Shown in pieces: positions 22,673-35,304 of a stretch of DNA of 64,000 bases. The notes beneath the pieces were generated by a model. The model did no database searches. It saw only the letters and a list, made by a program, of their open reading frames with translations, and was not told the DNA's origin. Both the position numbers and the translations under genes were made by a program. Source of the stretch: Serpula lacrymans var. lacrymans S7.9 (lineage: Eukaryota > Basidiomycota > Agaricomycetes > Boletales > Serpulaceae); NCBI RefSeq assembly GCF_000218685.1, contig NW_006763296.1, positions 2,615,321 to 2,679,320 of the forward strand, in the 5' to 3' direction. Position 1 is the stretch's first letter. Each line of letters begins with the position of its first letter.

Positions 22673-25600
22673 TCAGGCGCCGACATGAATGAACACAATT
22701 CTCTGATCCAATGGAACTTCGTCCTTGTCCACCATTTTTGTGGCTTTGTTAAGTGCCTTTGCAGCTCCTGTGTAATCTACCGAGCCATCGCTGAATAGAT
22801 TGGTATAAAATTTCGAAACCATATGACGTGCCGTCCTATCGTCGACAGCCCACATCGTTCCGATAACGCCCGAAATCCAGAAAATTGGATCACTGCAGCT
22901 AGATGTATGGCTTCATCGGGAGCCGTAGCATCCCCGGCAGCGGTGTGACAAGCTGATAGAAAAGCGAATTCCGGGTTTGAGAGGTTTGCATGAGCGATGT
23001 CAAGTAATCGAAGCGGTTTGTCACGCAGAGCAAACGACGAATCAAATGGCTGGGAAAGGTCTTGCTTGCCATGGCAAGCAAGATGAATCCACGCATTTTT
23101 GTGCAAGCCACTGATGGCACCTTCGAAAGTGCTAAACACATGACTGGTGGGACTAATGATTTAATGAGATTTAGTTCTAAACCAATGAACTTCAGCTCGG
23201 ATTCATGGCTTGCTTCACTTGGTTTCGCTTGTCCTATAGCTAGAAAACGAGGTAGGGTCGCAGCATTTCTTTGAACCTCCCTAGACCGAAGGAGAGCAGA
23301 TAATGTCGGAGTGTAGGACGATATGAATAGGTTGGCAAGGTTGTGCTCGCCCTTGCGATAGGCACCCGCCGCGTGCAAAGGTAAAAATGTTAATCTGGAG
23401 GTCGGACACCACCAGATACGGCTGCCTTTAGGGACCAAGTCTTTGATTTCATTCACGACGGGTTGTATGATAAGATACCACAACCTACGCAAAACTGGTA
23501 TGATCAGTTTTTCTCTCATCTTTTCCTCTCCAACATGGGATGTACCCTTCAAAATATCCGCGAATTGTGAAGACATTTCTGATATATCTCCTAGAGTTAG
23601 AGGTGAGAGGTTGATGAGACGCGGTGGGGAGGCTTTGAGAATGATGATAGCATCACAACGATATTGACTAATATTGACAATGACCACAGGTCCGTTATCG
23701 GCAACTGGGTGAAGGTCAGAAAATGGGACAGGCTTCAGAAAATGCGCGAATCCATCGACTTCCCGTATCTGTTGTACCACCGCATCCCACTCTTTGGATA
23801 GTCTACGGTAGTTCCGTGCTTCCTCTTCAAGTGAGATTTGAGAACTCATTCTAACTCTCTCGGGGAGTGCTCTTTGGTGTTCCATTTGTGAGCTGAGGAG
23901 CTGAAATCGCGCTGCAAGCTCCTGTCCATGTTCGCTTGTTTCTCGTAGACGGTGAAGCGAAGTACGAAACCGAGCAAGTTGTGCCCACACTACTGCTCGT
24001 CCTTGTTCGAGAAGTTCAACAGCCAATTCTATTCTACTTTCTCCCATTGCACAAGCAGCTGCGTCTGATGCCAAGGATGCTGGAGCGCTTTTGATGATAT
24101 GAAGGCGAGATTCCAATGAGGGGTCGACGGCGGTATGTCGATCGAGCAATGAAAGAGATGTCTTATAAGCATCAAGCCTTGATGTATGCTTGTGCTTCTC
24201 CGAGTTGATTATCCATCCCAGTGACAGCTCTAGTCGACGCCAGGAATCATAAAAGGGATGATTTGTCGCATAATTATAATTTTTGAAAGCATCGTCAAGG
24301 TCTGTTGTCTGACGGCCCATTCGTTTAAAAGCCGTATATCTAGTGAGATGAGCTGATATAAGGGCATCGTATATGTGGAACAGGTTTGGACTATCAGTCG
24401 GTAGTATTGTCAACGCATCTTGGAGACAGACAAAAATCTGCTGCAAGTCCTTCACCTCTCCAAAACGTTGGTACCGTGCCTGAAACCCGAGGGAGAGGTT
24501 GTTGAGCGACCGACAGCGCTCTGGATGCCCTGCCGGGTACATGTCTTATGCCTGACGATGATATTCGATAGCTTGGTCGACATCTCCAGAGCGACCATAC
24601 TGTTCAAAACGAGTTAGGAGAGCGTTTGCATAATTGTTAAGTGACGGAGCATAATTGATATGCCCCGGCGGAACAAGTTCTAAACTCCGTTTGTGAAAAT
24701 CCACCGCCGTTTCCAGATCCGAAGGATTACCTGTCAACCCAAACTGAGATTGGAAAGAGTTGGCAAGGTTGACGAGGAAACTATGACGATCGAGTTGTCC
24801 CATGGAAGACGCAAGGCCTTCGGTATAACACTGAATAGCTTGCTCCAGATCTTCAGAATCACCCCGTAACTGAAAACGATGGTATAGCGCACTACCGAGA
24901 TTAATGAGAGAAATGAAGCGCTCGTCATCAGCCACAGCGCATAATTTCAAGGCTTTCCGACGATAGTCAATTGAAATATCTAGATCTGAAAAGTCTCCGT
25001 GCCGCTCATGTCAATGGCGACTTTGCAGTATATTGGCGAGGCTTGTCAACGAGCCAACATGATGTGGATCTCCAGGAGAAGTGATGCTGAGTGCTTCACT
25101 ATGATAAGCTATGGCTTGTTCCATATCCTTGATGTCATCCCAGCGTTCATAGCGAGCCCAAAATGCTGTGCCAATGCCATTCAGTACATCAGGCCTATCG
25201 GGATGCTCTGGTGGACATAAGCCAAGAGCTTCTTGAAAATACTGGAATGCCATCTGCAAGTCCGACAGGTCTCCGCATAACTCGAAACGCTTTTGAAGAC
25301 TATTCGCCAAACTCCCAAGATAAAAGTGGCGATCAAGTTCCATTGGTGGGAGGGTAAAATCCGATGCACTTAACTCACCACCGATACGACTATGATCATC
25401 TCGAGGTTCTGAAAAGGATAGTTCCTCCGTGGAGACAAATTCCAAGACTTTGACACGATAATCAATGGCTGAATCAAGATCTCCAGCACCACCATATTGA
25501 TTATATTTGAGCATATATGAGTCGGCGAGGTCTCTAAGTGCCCAAAGATGATAAATGTGCCCAGGAGCACACATAGTCACCGCTTCATGGGAAAGGTTTA

Positions 25601-27226
25601 TAGCTAGATCCAAGGAACTGGAATCCTTACAATGCTTGAAGCGGATCCAGCACGTCGTCACGAAGTCGCGGATGAGCGCATACCGAAAAAGGTGAGTTTG
25701 GGGCATGAGGTCCAGCGCCTTTTGACGATACTTTGTGGCCATATTCAAGTGATGCAAGTCGCTAGTGCTTTCAAAGCGCGTCACATAGATATCAGCAAGA
25801 TCCCTGACCGCACGAATAGTGCGATATTGAGACTCTGATAAGCGCTGTGCACGCTCCAAAGCATGTTCCACCGCTTGACGATGGTACTCGATGGAAAAAT
25901 CAAGGTCAGCCAAATTTCCACTAGCTTCATGTTTATCTGCGTAAGCCTGCTCGAGCTTCATGAGTGATTTCAAATGTTGACGATGGCCCGGCGGTCGTAT
26001 CGCGAGGACTTCAAGATGATACTGAATAGCCATGTCTAAATCCGTAGTATCTCGACTATGCTGGTAACGAGCCATGAATGCCGTACCAAGGTCGCTAGAT
26101 AACTTAGGTCTGTGGGGACTGTCAACTGACTGCAAAACCAATGCTTCCGTGAGGTAGCAGATAGTTGCGCTTAAATCTGCGGCGTCACTGAGTTCTTCGA
26201 ATCGGAAAAGATGGGCAGTTGCGAGGTGACAAAGCGACTCGAGTCGGCGCGCATGTCCTAGGGGGCGGATATCAAGTGCTTTCTTGTGGCATTTGAGAGT
26301 CAAATCTATCCCACAGACATCCTTACGGTATTTAAAACGAGCTTGATAAGCTTCTCCTAAGGCTGTGAGCATCTGTGAGCGATCCATAACTGCCCGAAGA
26401 GACAAAGCCAAAGGAAAAACGTAAAAGTTCCTAAATGAAAAACCTATTAGAGTAAGAACAGTTGGATTTGACAATGATATATTACTGAGATAGTTCAGAT
26501 CGCGTAAGATTTTCTTCATCGATGGAAGTGCTGGCAGCTTGTGTCACGGCTACTACTAGGTAACCGTTGCACAGCTTACCACTCCCACTTACAACCTGGA
26601 TCGGAAGTGATGTCTCTTAATAGAAATGAGCGACGCAAGAAAAGATGGCAAGTACGAATGTAAAGCTGCACTTACCATGGTTGTCTTTGCAAAGATATAA
26701 GAGCTCTTCAACTGTAGCATATACCTTGCCTACGGGGCCATGTTCACGAATTGAGAAAGCTTTCGAAAAGTGGCTGAAGATAGAAAACTGAAGGATAGAA
26801 GAGCATGTCATTGTACTGCAGACGATGAAAGAACAAAGCCGTAAGTCAAACGGAATCATGCATCATGAAGTATAATACTAACAGATGAAAGACTTCGCCC
26901 CAAGTTGGATCACCGATACCATCGCTACAGATGGTCTGTACTAATTCACAACCATCCAAATCAATAGTCACATGTAGTTGGCAAGAAACCAAGTCTGCAA
27001 GATGCGTTAATTTTACAACTACATGACCCAGCAAATTAACATCACGCTATTGCATGAACAGAATTTACGACAAGGATTACCAGTGAGAGTAACGGTGACT
27101 CCTTCCGACGCATCCAAGTCTTCGATGAGGCTGATCACGGGAAGAGAAATTCGTTAAAAGCCGCTGTACAACATGATAAACTTACCTAGACGTCGGCTGA
27201 AGACCGCAAGCACTATGGTTCTCCAT
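22673..27226 (-). pseudogene. C2-TPR-CHAT protein gene, decayed
   Basis: The likely start is 27226 (MENHSACGLQ...). Small 5' exons (27186-27226, 27081-27130, 26883-26994, 26676-26815) encode a C2-like domain (LHVTIDLDGCELVQTICSDG, then GPVGKVYATVEELL). A long TPR array follows, with units of the form AFWARYERWDDIKDMEQAI. The C-terminal CHAT protease domain has the catalytic pair: His in WIHLACHGKQDL and Cys in FAFLSACHTAAGD. CHAT domains are caspase-like cysteine peptidases. Breaks are TGA at 25011-25013, TAA at 24546-24548, frameshifts near 23146 and 22863 inside CHAT, and a probable frame mismatch near 26600. After each break the same protein resumes, so this is one dead gene rather than several. 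The final residues VFIHVGA are the usual end of the family. Confidence 0.82.
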
Positions 27227-28091
27227 GTTCACCAGCGCGTTGGGCCGTGGTGATCTCACTTCATGACTTGGATAACGATAACAAGCCCCAGGACCAGTCG
27301 GCTGTCGTTGGAGGTATTCATTGAGTTAGATATCGGAAGAGTCCTGACATGAGTGCTCACCGACTATAATCAAATATTCAACAGTTTTCTGAGATTTTTG
27401 CAACTTTGAAGACCTTTATGATATGGAAAATATATGCGCTGGTGTTGGTTCGCACTGAAAGCTTACTGGCTTGAGAAGCTTTAATTAACTAGTGGTGGAC
27501 ACTGAAGCGTGGAACGTGACTAGTTCCGTCACATGATTACAGACATGTCACGTCACTGAATATAAACCCAGAACGAATTAATATTTCGTCTTTTCCAGCT
27601 TTTCTTCGTAAAATGATAACTAAGTACCCTTGAAACAGATTGTCATATGTATTCAAACCATGTTGAATGCCTATCTAAGTTGCGTGCAAGAAAACAATGC
27701 TCAAAAGGCTACAGAAAAAGAAACAACCATCAAGTTGCATAAAGTAATGTAAAGTAGGATGGATGCTGTGGTGATCGGGAGAAGGTGCGCAATGGAAGAT
27801 GGGGAAAGAATATATACGTTAGCGATCTTTGAAAGAAGAAAAGAACACATTCCACTTTAAACACCAAAAAACCATCCAAACGAAGCTCTATATATAAGCG
27901 ACCACGTAGTCATGATTGCAAGAAAGATATGCTAACCATGAAAACGCGTCCAGTCATGACATGTAAGCACGTAAGTGTGTCCTATGAGGGCAGTTAATTA
28001 AGTATGTGTAAAAACAATTATCACTCCGTTCGTCCATATTTCGTATGGATTGGCGTGATGAGATAAAAAGTCATGGATTAGAAACAAGATT
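27227..28091. other. Spacer without recognised genes
   Basis: About 865 bp between the divergently placed decayed CHAT gene and the 3' end of an MFS gene. Only short frames; no RNA gene or repeat recognised. Confidence 0.5.
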
Positions 28092-30404
28092 TTATGCCTC
28101 CGGGGCGGGACTGGCTCTAACACTGGAGCCTTGTGGTGCTTGATCCATAACAGTCTTCTCGCTATCATGATCAGCTCCCTTTTTCTTGTGGCCGACGACG
28201 CCAACGCCACGAAGGAAGACAGCTGCGAGTAATGCAGCTAAACATTAAAAGGCACCGGTAAATTGGCATGTACACAAGCCGAGATGAGATAGGAGCCAAC
28301 TCACCGAAGAGGCAGAATGAGCAAGCGGTCCACTGTGCAGAGCGATAACCTTTCAGTTGGGCAGCCTGCGGTGTATTTGTGCCGTCAATATTTGGAACAA
28401 CGCCAAGCGCAAGAGACTCCTTGTTGACGGTACTGTTGAACACAATGGTCGAGATTGTCAGACCAAACGCGGTGCCAAGCTCCACCCGACAGTGAGCACA
28501 ACAACACAAAGATGAAAAGATGACGCTGGCTCACTTGTGTCATAGTCTGGAACAACGCTCCCGCAACACTCTGCTCATGGCCCATCGCAATCTTTGCAAT
28601 GAATATTGTCCCGGATGAGAAAACGAAATCGGCGCCGAACACTGAGAATACAGTCGACGGAAACCCGAATGCCCAATATGTTACTGAAGGGTTGATCACC
28701 GCGAATAGGATTCCGGCAGACGCTGTAAGTAACGTGCCACTGACTGTGGGAGAACACATGATAAACTGATAAGCCAAAGAGCCGGGATATCGTGGGATAA
28801 TCAACACACCAGCAAATATGACCATAGGAAGCCGTCCAACGAGGACCGCCACAAAAAAGTTGCAGAGACAACCCGTGACAAACATAGGGATAAAACGGAC
28901 CATGGTGCGGACTGGTGTAAGCTGGAGGTAATTCTGATAATACAACTTTGTTTAAAGATAATTTAAATTAGCTGGGATGGCTGGTTACCACAGATAAAGG
29001 TAGACATACCTGCACCCAGAAACTCCAACTCATGAAACCACTCCAGTTAAGGAATGCTATGACAAGAATAACTGCCATTCTGCCGTTGGCCCGACCCCAT
29101 ATAGAGAGTTTCATCAAAGGAGGTGGCGACCAAATAGATTTCACTCTGTTAGGATCGTTCATGACATTCTCCAAATGATGTTCCCATGCGAGGAACACCC
29201 CGATGAAGATAACACCAATAATGAGCAAGGCAATGATATCTAGATGGTGTGAATGTCAGGTCACGGTGAGATACGATAATAGATACTTTGAAACATACAA
29301 GGAGTTTTCCAGCCATCCGGAGCAATGTCGCCTTCACTTAGGACAAACACAATCAATACCAAACCTACAGTTACGAGACCAGCCCCTATCCAATCAACTC
29401 GCCGATCTGCCTCCATGGAAGGCTTATCGGCATCAAAGGAGAATATGCCGCCTATGCAACACAAAGCACTCAATCCGGAAGCCAGGAAGAAAGTTGAACG
29501 CCACGTCTCCCTAAAGTATGAAGCATCACGTCAGGATCTGTCGCCACTGATGGTGGAAATGACGTACGAGGTGAGTTGGGTAAGCACACCGCCTATAATA
29601 GTACCAAAAGCGCCACCAACAGGCGCACCAGCAGCAAAGGTAGCAAAAGCTATGGATCGAGCTTTCGATGGAGGAAACGCGTGGGCCAATATTCCGAGCT
29701 AATAAATTGAATTAACATGTGAAGCAAAGAAGCAGCGCGAAATGTTCCCACGCACCGCCGAAGGTATTGTAGCAGCCGCTCCGAGACCCTGGAAGCCTCG
29801 AAGAACATCGAGCGTTATACCATCTGAGCAAGTGGTTCGTAAATACGTAAGCGAATCCGACTTGAGTAAGGTAAGTACTGACCTTGTACAAATCCACAAC
29901 CAAGAGAGAATGCCATTTGACACAAGGTACCCAAAGTGAATGCTTTCTTTCGGCCGTACAAGTCTGCGAGACGCCCGAAGAACAAAAGGAGACAGCCCTG
30001 CCATGATAGGTCAGCTGGGTGGGCAATTAATTTTATATGGAGATAAAACTTACAGAACTAAGAGAATAAGCGGATATTAGCCACTGTAGCTTGTATTCTT
30101 CTATGCCAAGGTCCCGCCCGATAGTTGGTAAAGATATAGATACAGCTGTTGAATTCGAAATCTACATGAACACATGAGTTGATGAAGAGCATATATTCCG
30201 GCAATCACTCACGTTTACTACCATAGCAGCGGTGCAAGTCATAACGAGGCATACAGATCTTACTGTGCTGCGCTGGGCAGCCTCTGCGGATTGACGGGAA
30301 AGAAATTCTTTCTCGTTGAAGTCACGACTCTCTGGACGACCCTTCTCGGCGTCGTGCGAGGCATCCATGACGTTAGGACCGACGTCGTGCTGCGACCTTG
30401 ACAT
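28092..30404 (-). CDS. MFS transporter, drug:H+ antiporter (DHA2)-like
   Basis: Eleven exons join without any frame break into 573 codons: 30213-30404, 30054-30161, 29883-29997, 29756-29823, 29568-29698, 29299-29510, 29010-29239, 28810-28945, 28535-28743, 28305-28479, 28092-28237. The cytosolic N-terminus is acidic and basic. TM1 is followed by LPTIGRDLGIEEYKLQWLIS. MFS motif A is GRLADLYGRKK, and LRGFQGLGAAATIPSA follows. A later HEQSVAGALFQTMTQLGTAFG block and FNSTVNKESL are typical of fungal 14-TM efflux pumps. These export small molecules across the plasma membrane by proton antiport; the substrate is unknown. All introns are 50-70 nt GT-AG. No biosynthetic cluster surrounds it. Confidence 0.9.
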
Positions 30405-31381
30405 GATTCCCTGTGGAGTGGCGAGAGGGAATGATGGAAAGAGAGGACGTGACGATGCGGTATAAAAGGACACAAGCAATTCTATATAAGCTCAAGGCAA
30501 ATCGTAGGCATGGCGTGAACAGCGGGGGGCCGTGATTCGGAAGGGTTTGGTAAGCGGACTACTAAGCCAACTGACAGAACACAACAGGGCGCTGCAGGCC
30601 GAAACCACATCCGGGTCCGACATCAGCCACTCATTTTGCTTTCTGCTGCAGACACGCTTTATGGAATCATATTACTGTGCTTCCTCCGTTTACCCGCACC
30701 CAAAAATATGTCTGACGTGCCTTCTGGAACCCTCCAAAAAATACTGCGAAGCTCAGGATCACCTGATAACTCAGTTTTCATTGCTGTCACTACTAAAACG
30801 CATGACGAGATTCGAGCGGACCCATCGCATGTGTCCATACCTTTGTCCGGACCACAGCTGAAAAGAGCCTGGCCAGCACTGTGTGAACCTAGATAATCAC
30901 TAATCCTGTTCCCGTCATGGGCTTACTGCGGGTGTCGCCACCATGACCTCCGGGGATCCAGTCTCAATCATAGCACCATTCAGAAATTTGTGCGACACGC
31001 TCGTCGCACTTAGCCCTTTGCGTTAGGCGCGGTTTGAACATGAGGCGCCAAACGTTTATCTGACGAAATACAGACGGCAGTGGGGCACCAGTAGCAGCAA
31101 GGAAAGACGCAAGCATACAGCATGTTCACCCTGCTCCTTCAATATCACAAAGTTCTGCCCTGACCTAACGTCCGACTCGAGGCAAAGTAATAACGTTAAT
31201 CAGCATCGAGGCAACGGATGTGTGAGTGGGGATGCTTGTGAATAGATTGCGATAAAATGCAGTGAACAGAGCAATTAATGAATAAACATGGTTAAATGAC
31301 GGCAAACTTTTAATCCACCCCCATGTCGAGGCCCAACCTGTCCAGCTCGACCATAACTACAGACAACAACCACCATCAACC
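30405..31381. other. Spacer upstream of the MFS gene and downstream of HSP10
   Basis: Roughly 1 kb with short frames only. The region next to 30404 should hold the MFS promoter. I see no RNA gene or repeat. Confidence 0.45.
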
Positions 31382-31909
31382 TTACTCCTGGATCTTGGCG
31401 AGAATCTCGGAGTCCTTGAAGAGGAAATATTCCTAAAAAGAATGATAACGTCTCAGTAAAAAAACAACTAACTCCGCAAAAATGCAAATAATGAGCGGGG
31501 TATAACTAGTCAGAAAAACGTACATCCTCGCCCACTTTAATGGAGTTTCCACCCCATCCAGGAAGTAATACACGGTCACCAGCTTGGACCGATGTTGGTA
31601 CAACACTGCCCTCCTTGTTTGGGGCACCCGGTCCAACAGCAATGACAGTTGCTTCAGGTAATGGGCTGCTGGTGGCAGACGTAGGGAGGAAGATCCCAGT
31701 CGCAGTTTTCTAAGCAGAACATCGTACGAGTAGGTTTGCAATGATACTGATAGCTACTCACGGTCTCTGGCTTAAAACGTTGAACCAAGACACGGTCAAG
31801 CAGAGGCATGACAGCTTTGATGGATTTGAACGTTGCCTGGGCAGCCTACGGACACATCAAGATACATTAGATGCCTGACTGAACACAGAAGCTGACTGGG
31901 GCTTACCAT
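31382..31909 (-). CDS. HSP10: Mitochondrial 10 kDa chaperonin (HSP10/Cpn10)
   Basis: Four exons give 107 residues: 31907-31909 (only the ATG), 31762-31845, 31524-31709 and 31382-31432. The protein reads KSIKAVMPLLDRVLVQRFKP, has the mobile-loop region TKTATGIFLPTSATS, then VIAVGPG, GDRVLLPGWGG and IKVGEDEYFLFKDSEILAKI. This is the complete GroES fold and ends as fungal Cpn10 does. It caps the Hsp60 ring in the mitochondrial matrix and aids protein folding. Length matches the family. The first exon is a bare start codon followed at once by a GTAAGC donor, an unusual but in-frame arrangement. Confidence 0.95.
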
Positions 31910-32380
31910 AGTATATAGAAAGCTGGAGCAAAAGCAGGACTAGCGTTGAGCTGAAGAAAAGTTGCGCGTAGAACTTTCCCGACTTTTTCTCAAGTTTTTA
32001 TTTGCTCGGCACAAATAAGTCACACACATCACGTGACGCCGACGAAAAAGGACGAAAAAGAAAACCCTGAGATATTCAGTGCAAAGAGTCTCTTAGTAGT
32101 CCAGGCCTAACCCGCAGTTGTCATAAACTCGATAGATATCAGAAATGTGTATAGTTTACTGTGATGCAAGCAGAGTAGTAAAGAAAATAAAACAGTGAGG
32201 GGGAATCATCTCGAACTACGAAAAAGATTGTGTGCTGCCATAGGAGGTAGTAGTAGTATAGGTATCTAGGTATCAGACACCAACAGCCCAAACCAGTACC
32301 ATACGCACGGCATACAGCCGTGTCCATGAAGTGTGGAGGAGTAGTGTGAAATGCCAACATCAGATTAGTATCTTTCGCGC
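31910..32380. other. HSP10 upstream region and 3' flank of the MYND gene
   Basis: This 470 bp stretch holds the HSP10 promoter. Repeated GAAAAA/GACGAAAAAG motifs near 32040 and inverted GAA/TTC blocks (AACTTTCCCGACTTTTTCTC near 31970) could be heat-shock-type elements, but no clean heat-shock element is visible. No gene is seen. Confidence 0.35.
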
Positions 32381-35304
32381 CTAACCAAGGATCATGTCTT
32401 GGTCCCCCCGAGACTCCCAGAAAGAATTGTCCACACGACGCCGATCCCTCGAAGGGCCAGGAACGTCAGCGTCAGGCGTGCGACCACCTGCTCGTCCAGT
32501 TTCGGGAAGCGGATAAGGCGACACGGGGGCAACAATTGGAGGAGTAGTTGCACCCGAAACTGTCTCAGCCCGTCGACGACTGACTGCCGTATCAATATTC
32601 GACAATGGTGAATTTTCACGTAATGCAGCATGTGGTCTTGGGGGAACATATCCTGGGTTGGGATGTTGTGTCGGGCGGTGCACATCAAATCTCGACCAAG
32701 CAGTGCGGTTTGAAGCAACAGCGGCATTGTTTGGTCCAGTTCCAGCTAGCCGTGCCCGCTCAATGTCCTCAGTATTAGGAGGAATCGCTCCAGCCGTCGT
32801 ACGCTCTCGTACATGCCGCTCTAGACGCCTATCCGTCCGTCCCACAACTGTCGCACCAGAAGCAATCGTAACACCGCTCCCTACAACCCCATCGCTTGCC
32901 TCTGAAGCTCCATTTGCTTGCTCCGAAACCAAATCCGCATCATCATCACCATCCTTCGCGCTACACCAGAAACGGTGTCCCTCGCTCCAAGCTGTGCTCT
33001 GACACTCCTTTCCACAGTATTTCGCCTTGCGGCACCGTCTACATTTAGCAAACTCTCGCGGATACGTCTCCCATCGTCCGCAAAGCACTGCAAAAAAAGA
33101 ATGAAGAAAATGAGACATTGTAGGTCCGTACATGTTCTAGCGCCACTTACTGTTGGCACACTGACGAATGCCTCCTCGGCTATCGTCTTTCCGGCAAGCG
33201 TTCCGCATAATGACCCCGGCCCAGTACTGGATTTCAGGGGGCAATTTGGGAGGAGGATTGGGTAGATCAGTCTCGGATGAACTAGGCCTGAACGTGAACC
33301 GTTCGACAAGTGAGAATACATTTGTCATCCGAGGAGAAGACCCTGAAGGATTGGAAATAGCGGCTAGTGCCTTCTCTTTTTCTTTACCGCGGGTAGCAGA
33401 CGAAAACGCGCGAAAAAATCCGTGAGACTCTTTGACAGGTGCAACGGCAGGAGGTGCAGTCCGCACGTTGCTAGGTCCTGCCACTGGTTGTTGTTGCGTT
33501 GTACGTGAATTTGGTAAATTGACGCTAGCAGGATGGAAAGATGTCCTGGGCTTATAAAAAGCCTGACGCACATGTGGATACTTGCTCAGGTACGCAAGCA
33601 ACTGCAGACTGAGCAGCACGTCTTCATCCTTATACGGACCAGCGTCAGATTCTCGATGATGGTGAGCGCTGTGACTTGACGTTCGTCCCATTGTAGTAGC
33701 TGCAACATTTCCAGCATGATCACCCCGTGGCAGGGCAAGGTTTGGGCGTACTGTACCGTTGCTTGGGATCGTATTCTGCATGGTAGGAGCTGTGGGAAGA
33801 TTGACGGCATTGGCTCGAGGGGTGGCATCGGGAGCCATTCGGTTTCGTCTTTCTACTTGATCCATACCGCGAAGATTACGTGCAGTTACGGTCTCATCTA
33901 AGGCACCAGGTGCCCCTGGAGGTGCGCCCATAGCGAAATCATCATTCGGCTCCAGCGAAACAATCCCATCCTCGACACCTTGTCCATTATTGATGATAAT
34001 GTGGGCATCTGCGTTCACCTCCAAGGGAGCGGCATCTGGCCCATCCGAGACGATACCCACAGCCCTTCGTGGTCGCTGAGTCGCAGAGAGATTCGTAGGA
34101 CGCAGTCGGGGTGATACAGATGTATCATCCCCATCTCGAGAACGATCCATATCGACGTCTCCATCGTCTTCTGTCTCGGTATCAGGTCTAGAGTTGTCGG
34201 TCGACCCGGGAGGTGACGAATCGGTAGGGCGATGTTCCCGCGCGCGATGTGCTCGATGACGAGCTCCCCCTGCAACAGGTTGATCCCAGCTCGGTCGAGC
34301 AATGATAGTTCCACTGCGTTCTCGGCTATTGACGAGAACGGTACCAGTTGGTGTACCAGAACCTATAGGGGTTGCATTCGTAGAGGTGTCGGTAGAAGTA
34401 TTCGGATCAGTATCTTGTGCGGCGATGGGACGTGGGTTTGTGGTAATAATACCAATCCCATTAGAAGGTATATGATTGATAGATATATCAGTCATTGAGT
34501 TGTCCTAAGTCGGTAGTGTTAGACATCTCATAAAGAACATGGCCATGAAATGAACTTACATCCCGATTATAGACATCTACGACTGTAGTTGCCCGCTCGA
34601 GTCTGATTAACTCGTCGACGGCGATTTGCCTCTGTAGAGCACGAGTCAACTCTGCGGCTTCCTCCCGCTGTCTTTGTTCAGCAAGCGCCTGTCGTCTTGC
34701 CAAGCGTTGCTCGCGAGTTTCTCTTGGCATACCCGTCGCACTTGAGCTCGGACCTACGGCAAATCCTTTATTTGCCAACCAAGCTTCCAAAATACATCCT
34801 ACGACATCAAGAGTACCAGCTTGTACAACACGACTTCGGATAGGCTCGCTGCCTCGTACACCGATGTTGACAACACACTGGAAGGCGAGAGAGAACCGAT
34901 AAGCAGCATGCTTGTCATAAGATTGAGGGATAAGGGTTGGAATGAGTTTCGGAGGGCGGTAGTTAGGCGGAAAGAGACCATATAGAACAGCGGGGTTTTC
35001 GGGGGGAGGGGGACAAATACAGAAATCGTGAAGCATGCGGACGAGACGCTCCAGTCCTCCGTCCATGGTCATTATCTCGCGGATGCGAGGCGAAGTGGAT
35101 GTTAGATAGGTGAGATGGTGGAGAGAATTGAAGAGTGGCAGTGGCGAGGTGGTGTCCAATGCTGCGGAGTACCATTTTTTGAGTAGGTGAAAAAAAAAAA
35201 AATAGATAAAAATGAGGAGAAATACCTCGTCTATCATAAAGCTGTGAAGAAATACAGACACAAGCCCTGTTCTGTGCAGGAAATGCAAAGTTTGACTCGC
35301 GCAT
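32381..35304 (-). CDS. MUB1: MYND zinc-finger protein of the MUB1/SamB family
   Basis: Exons 35226-35304, 34560-35161, 33151-34504 and 32381-33087 join in frame to 913 codons. The N-terminal block (LDTTSPLPLFNSLHHLTYL, VVNIGVRGSEPIRSRVVQAG, EAWLANKGFAVGPSS) is the conserved helical region of Mub1/SamB. A long low-complexity middle rich in Ser, Thr, Pro and Asn follows. The MYND finger lies across the last intron: CANMLCGRWETYPREFAKCR, then CRKAKYCGKECQ and GHRFWC, with all zinc ligands. In yeast Mub1 works with the E3 ligase Ubr2 in Rpn4 degradation; in Aspergillus SamB affects polarity and septation. Assigning those roles here is by homology. The gene is intact. Confidence 0.88.

Noticed and set aside
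22899..26519. Treating the TPR and CHAT frames as three or four separate genes
   Set aside because: The same protein resumes in frame directly after each stop, and the start codons fall mid-repeat.
28575..28871. 98-codon overlapping minus-strand frame in the MFS gene
   Set aside because: It reads through two introns and is out of phase with the spliced product.
29511..29567. Apparent stop in the first MFS gene after QLTSYVIS
   Set aside because: It lies in a 57 bp GT-AG intron; the exons on both sides join in frame.
29203..29702. Plus-strand frames across the MFS gene
   Set aside because: Antisense to well-supported exons; no family features.
32658..33265. Plus-strand frames opposite the MUB1 finger
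   Set aside because: Antisense of the MYND exon; Cys/Ser/Arg-rich shadow.
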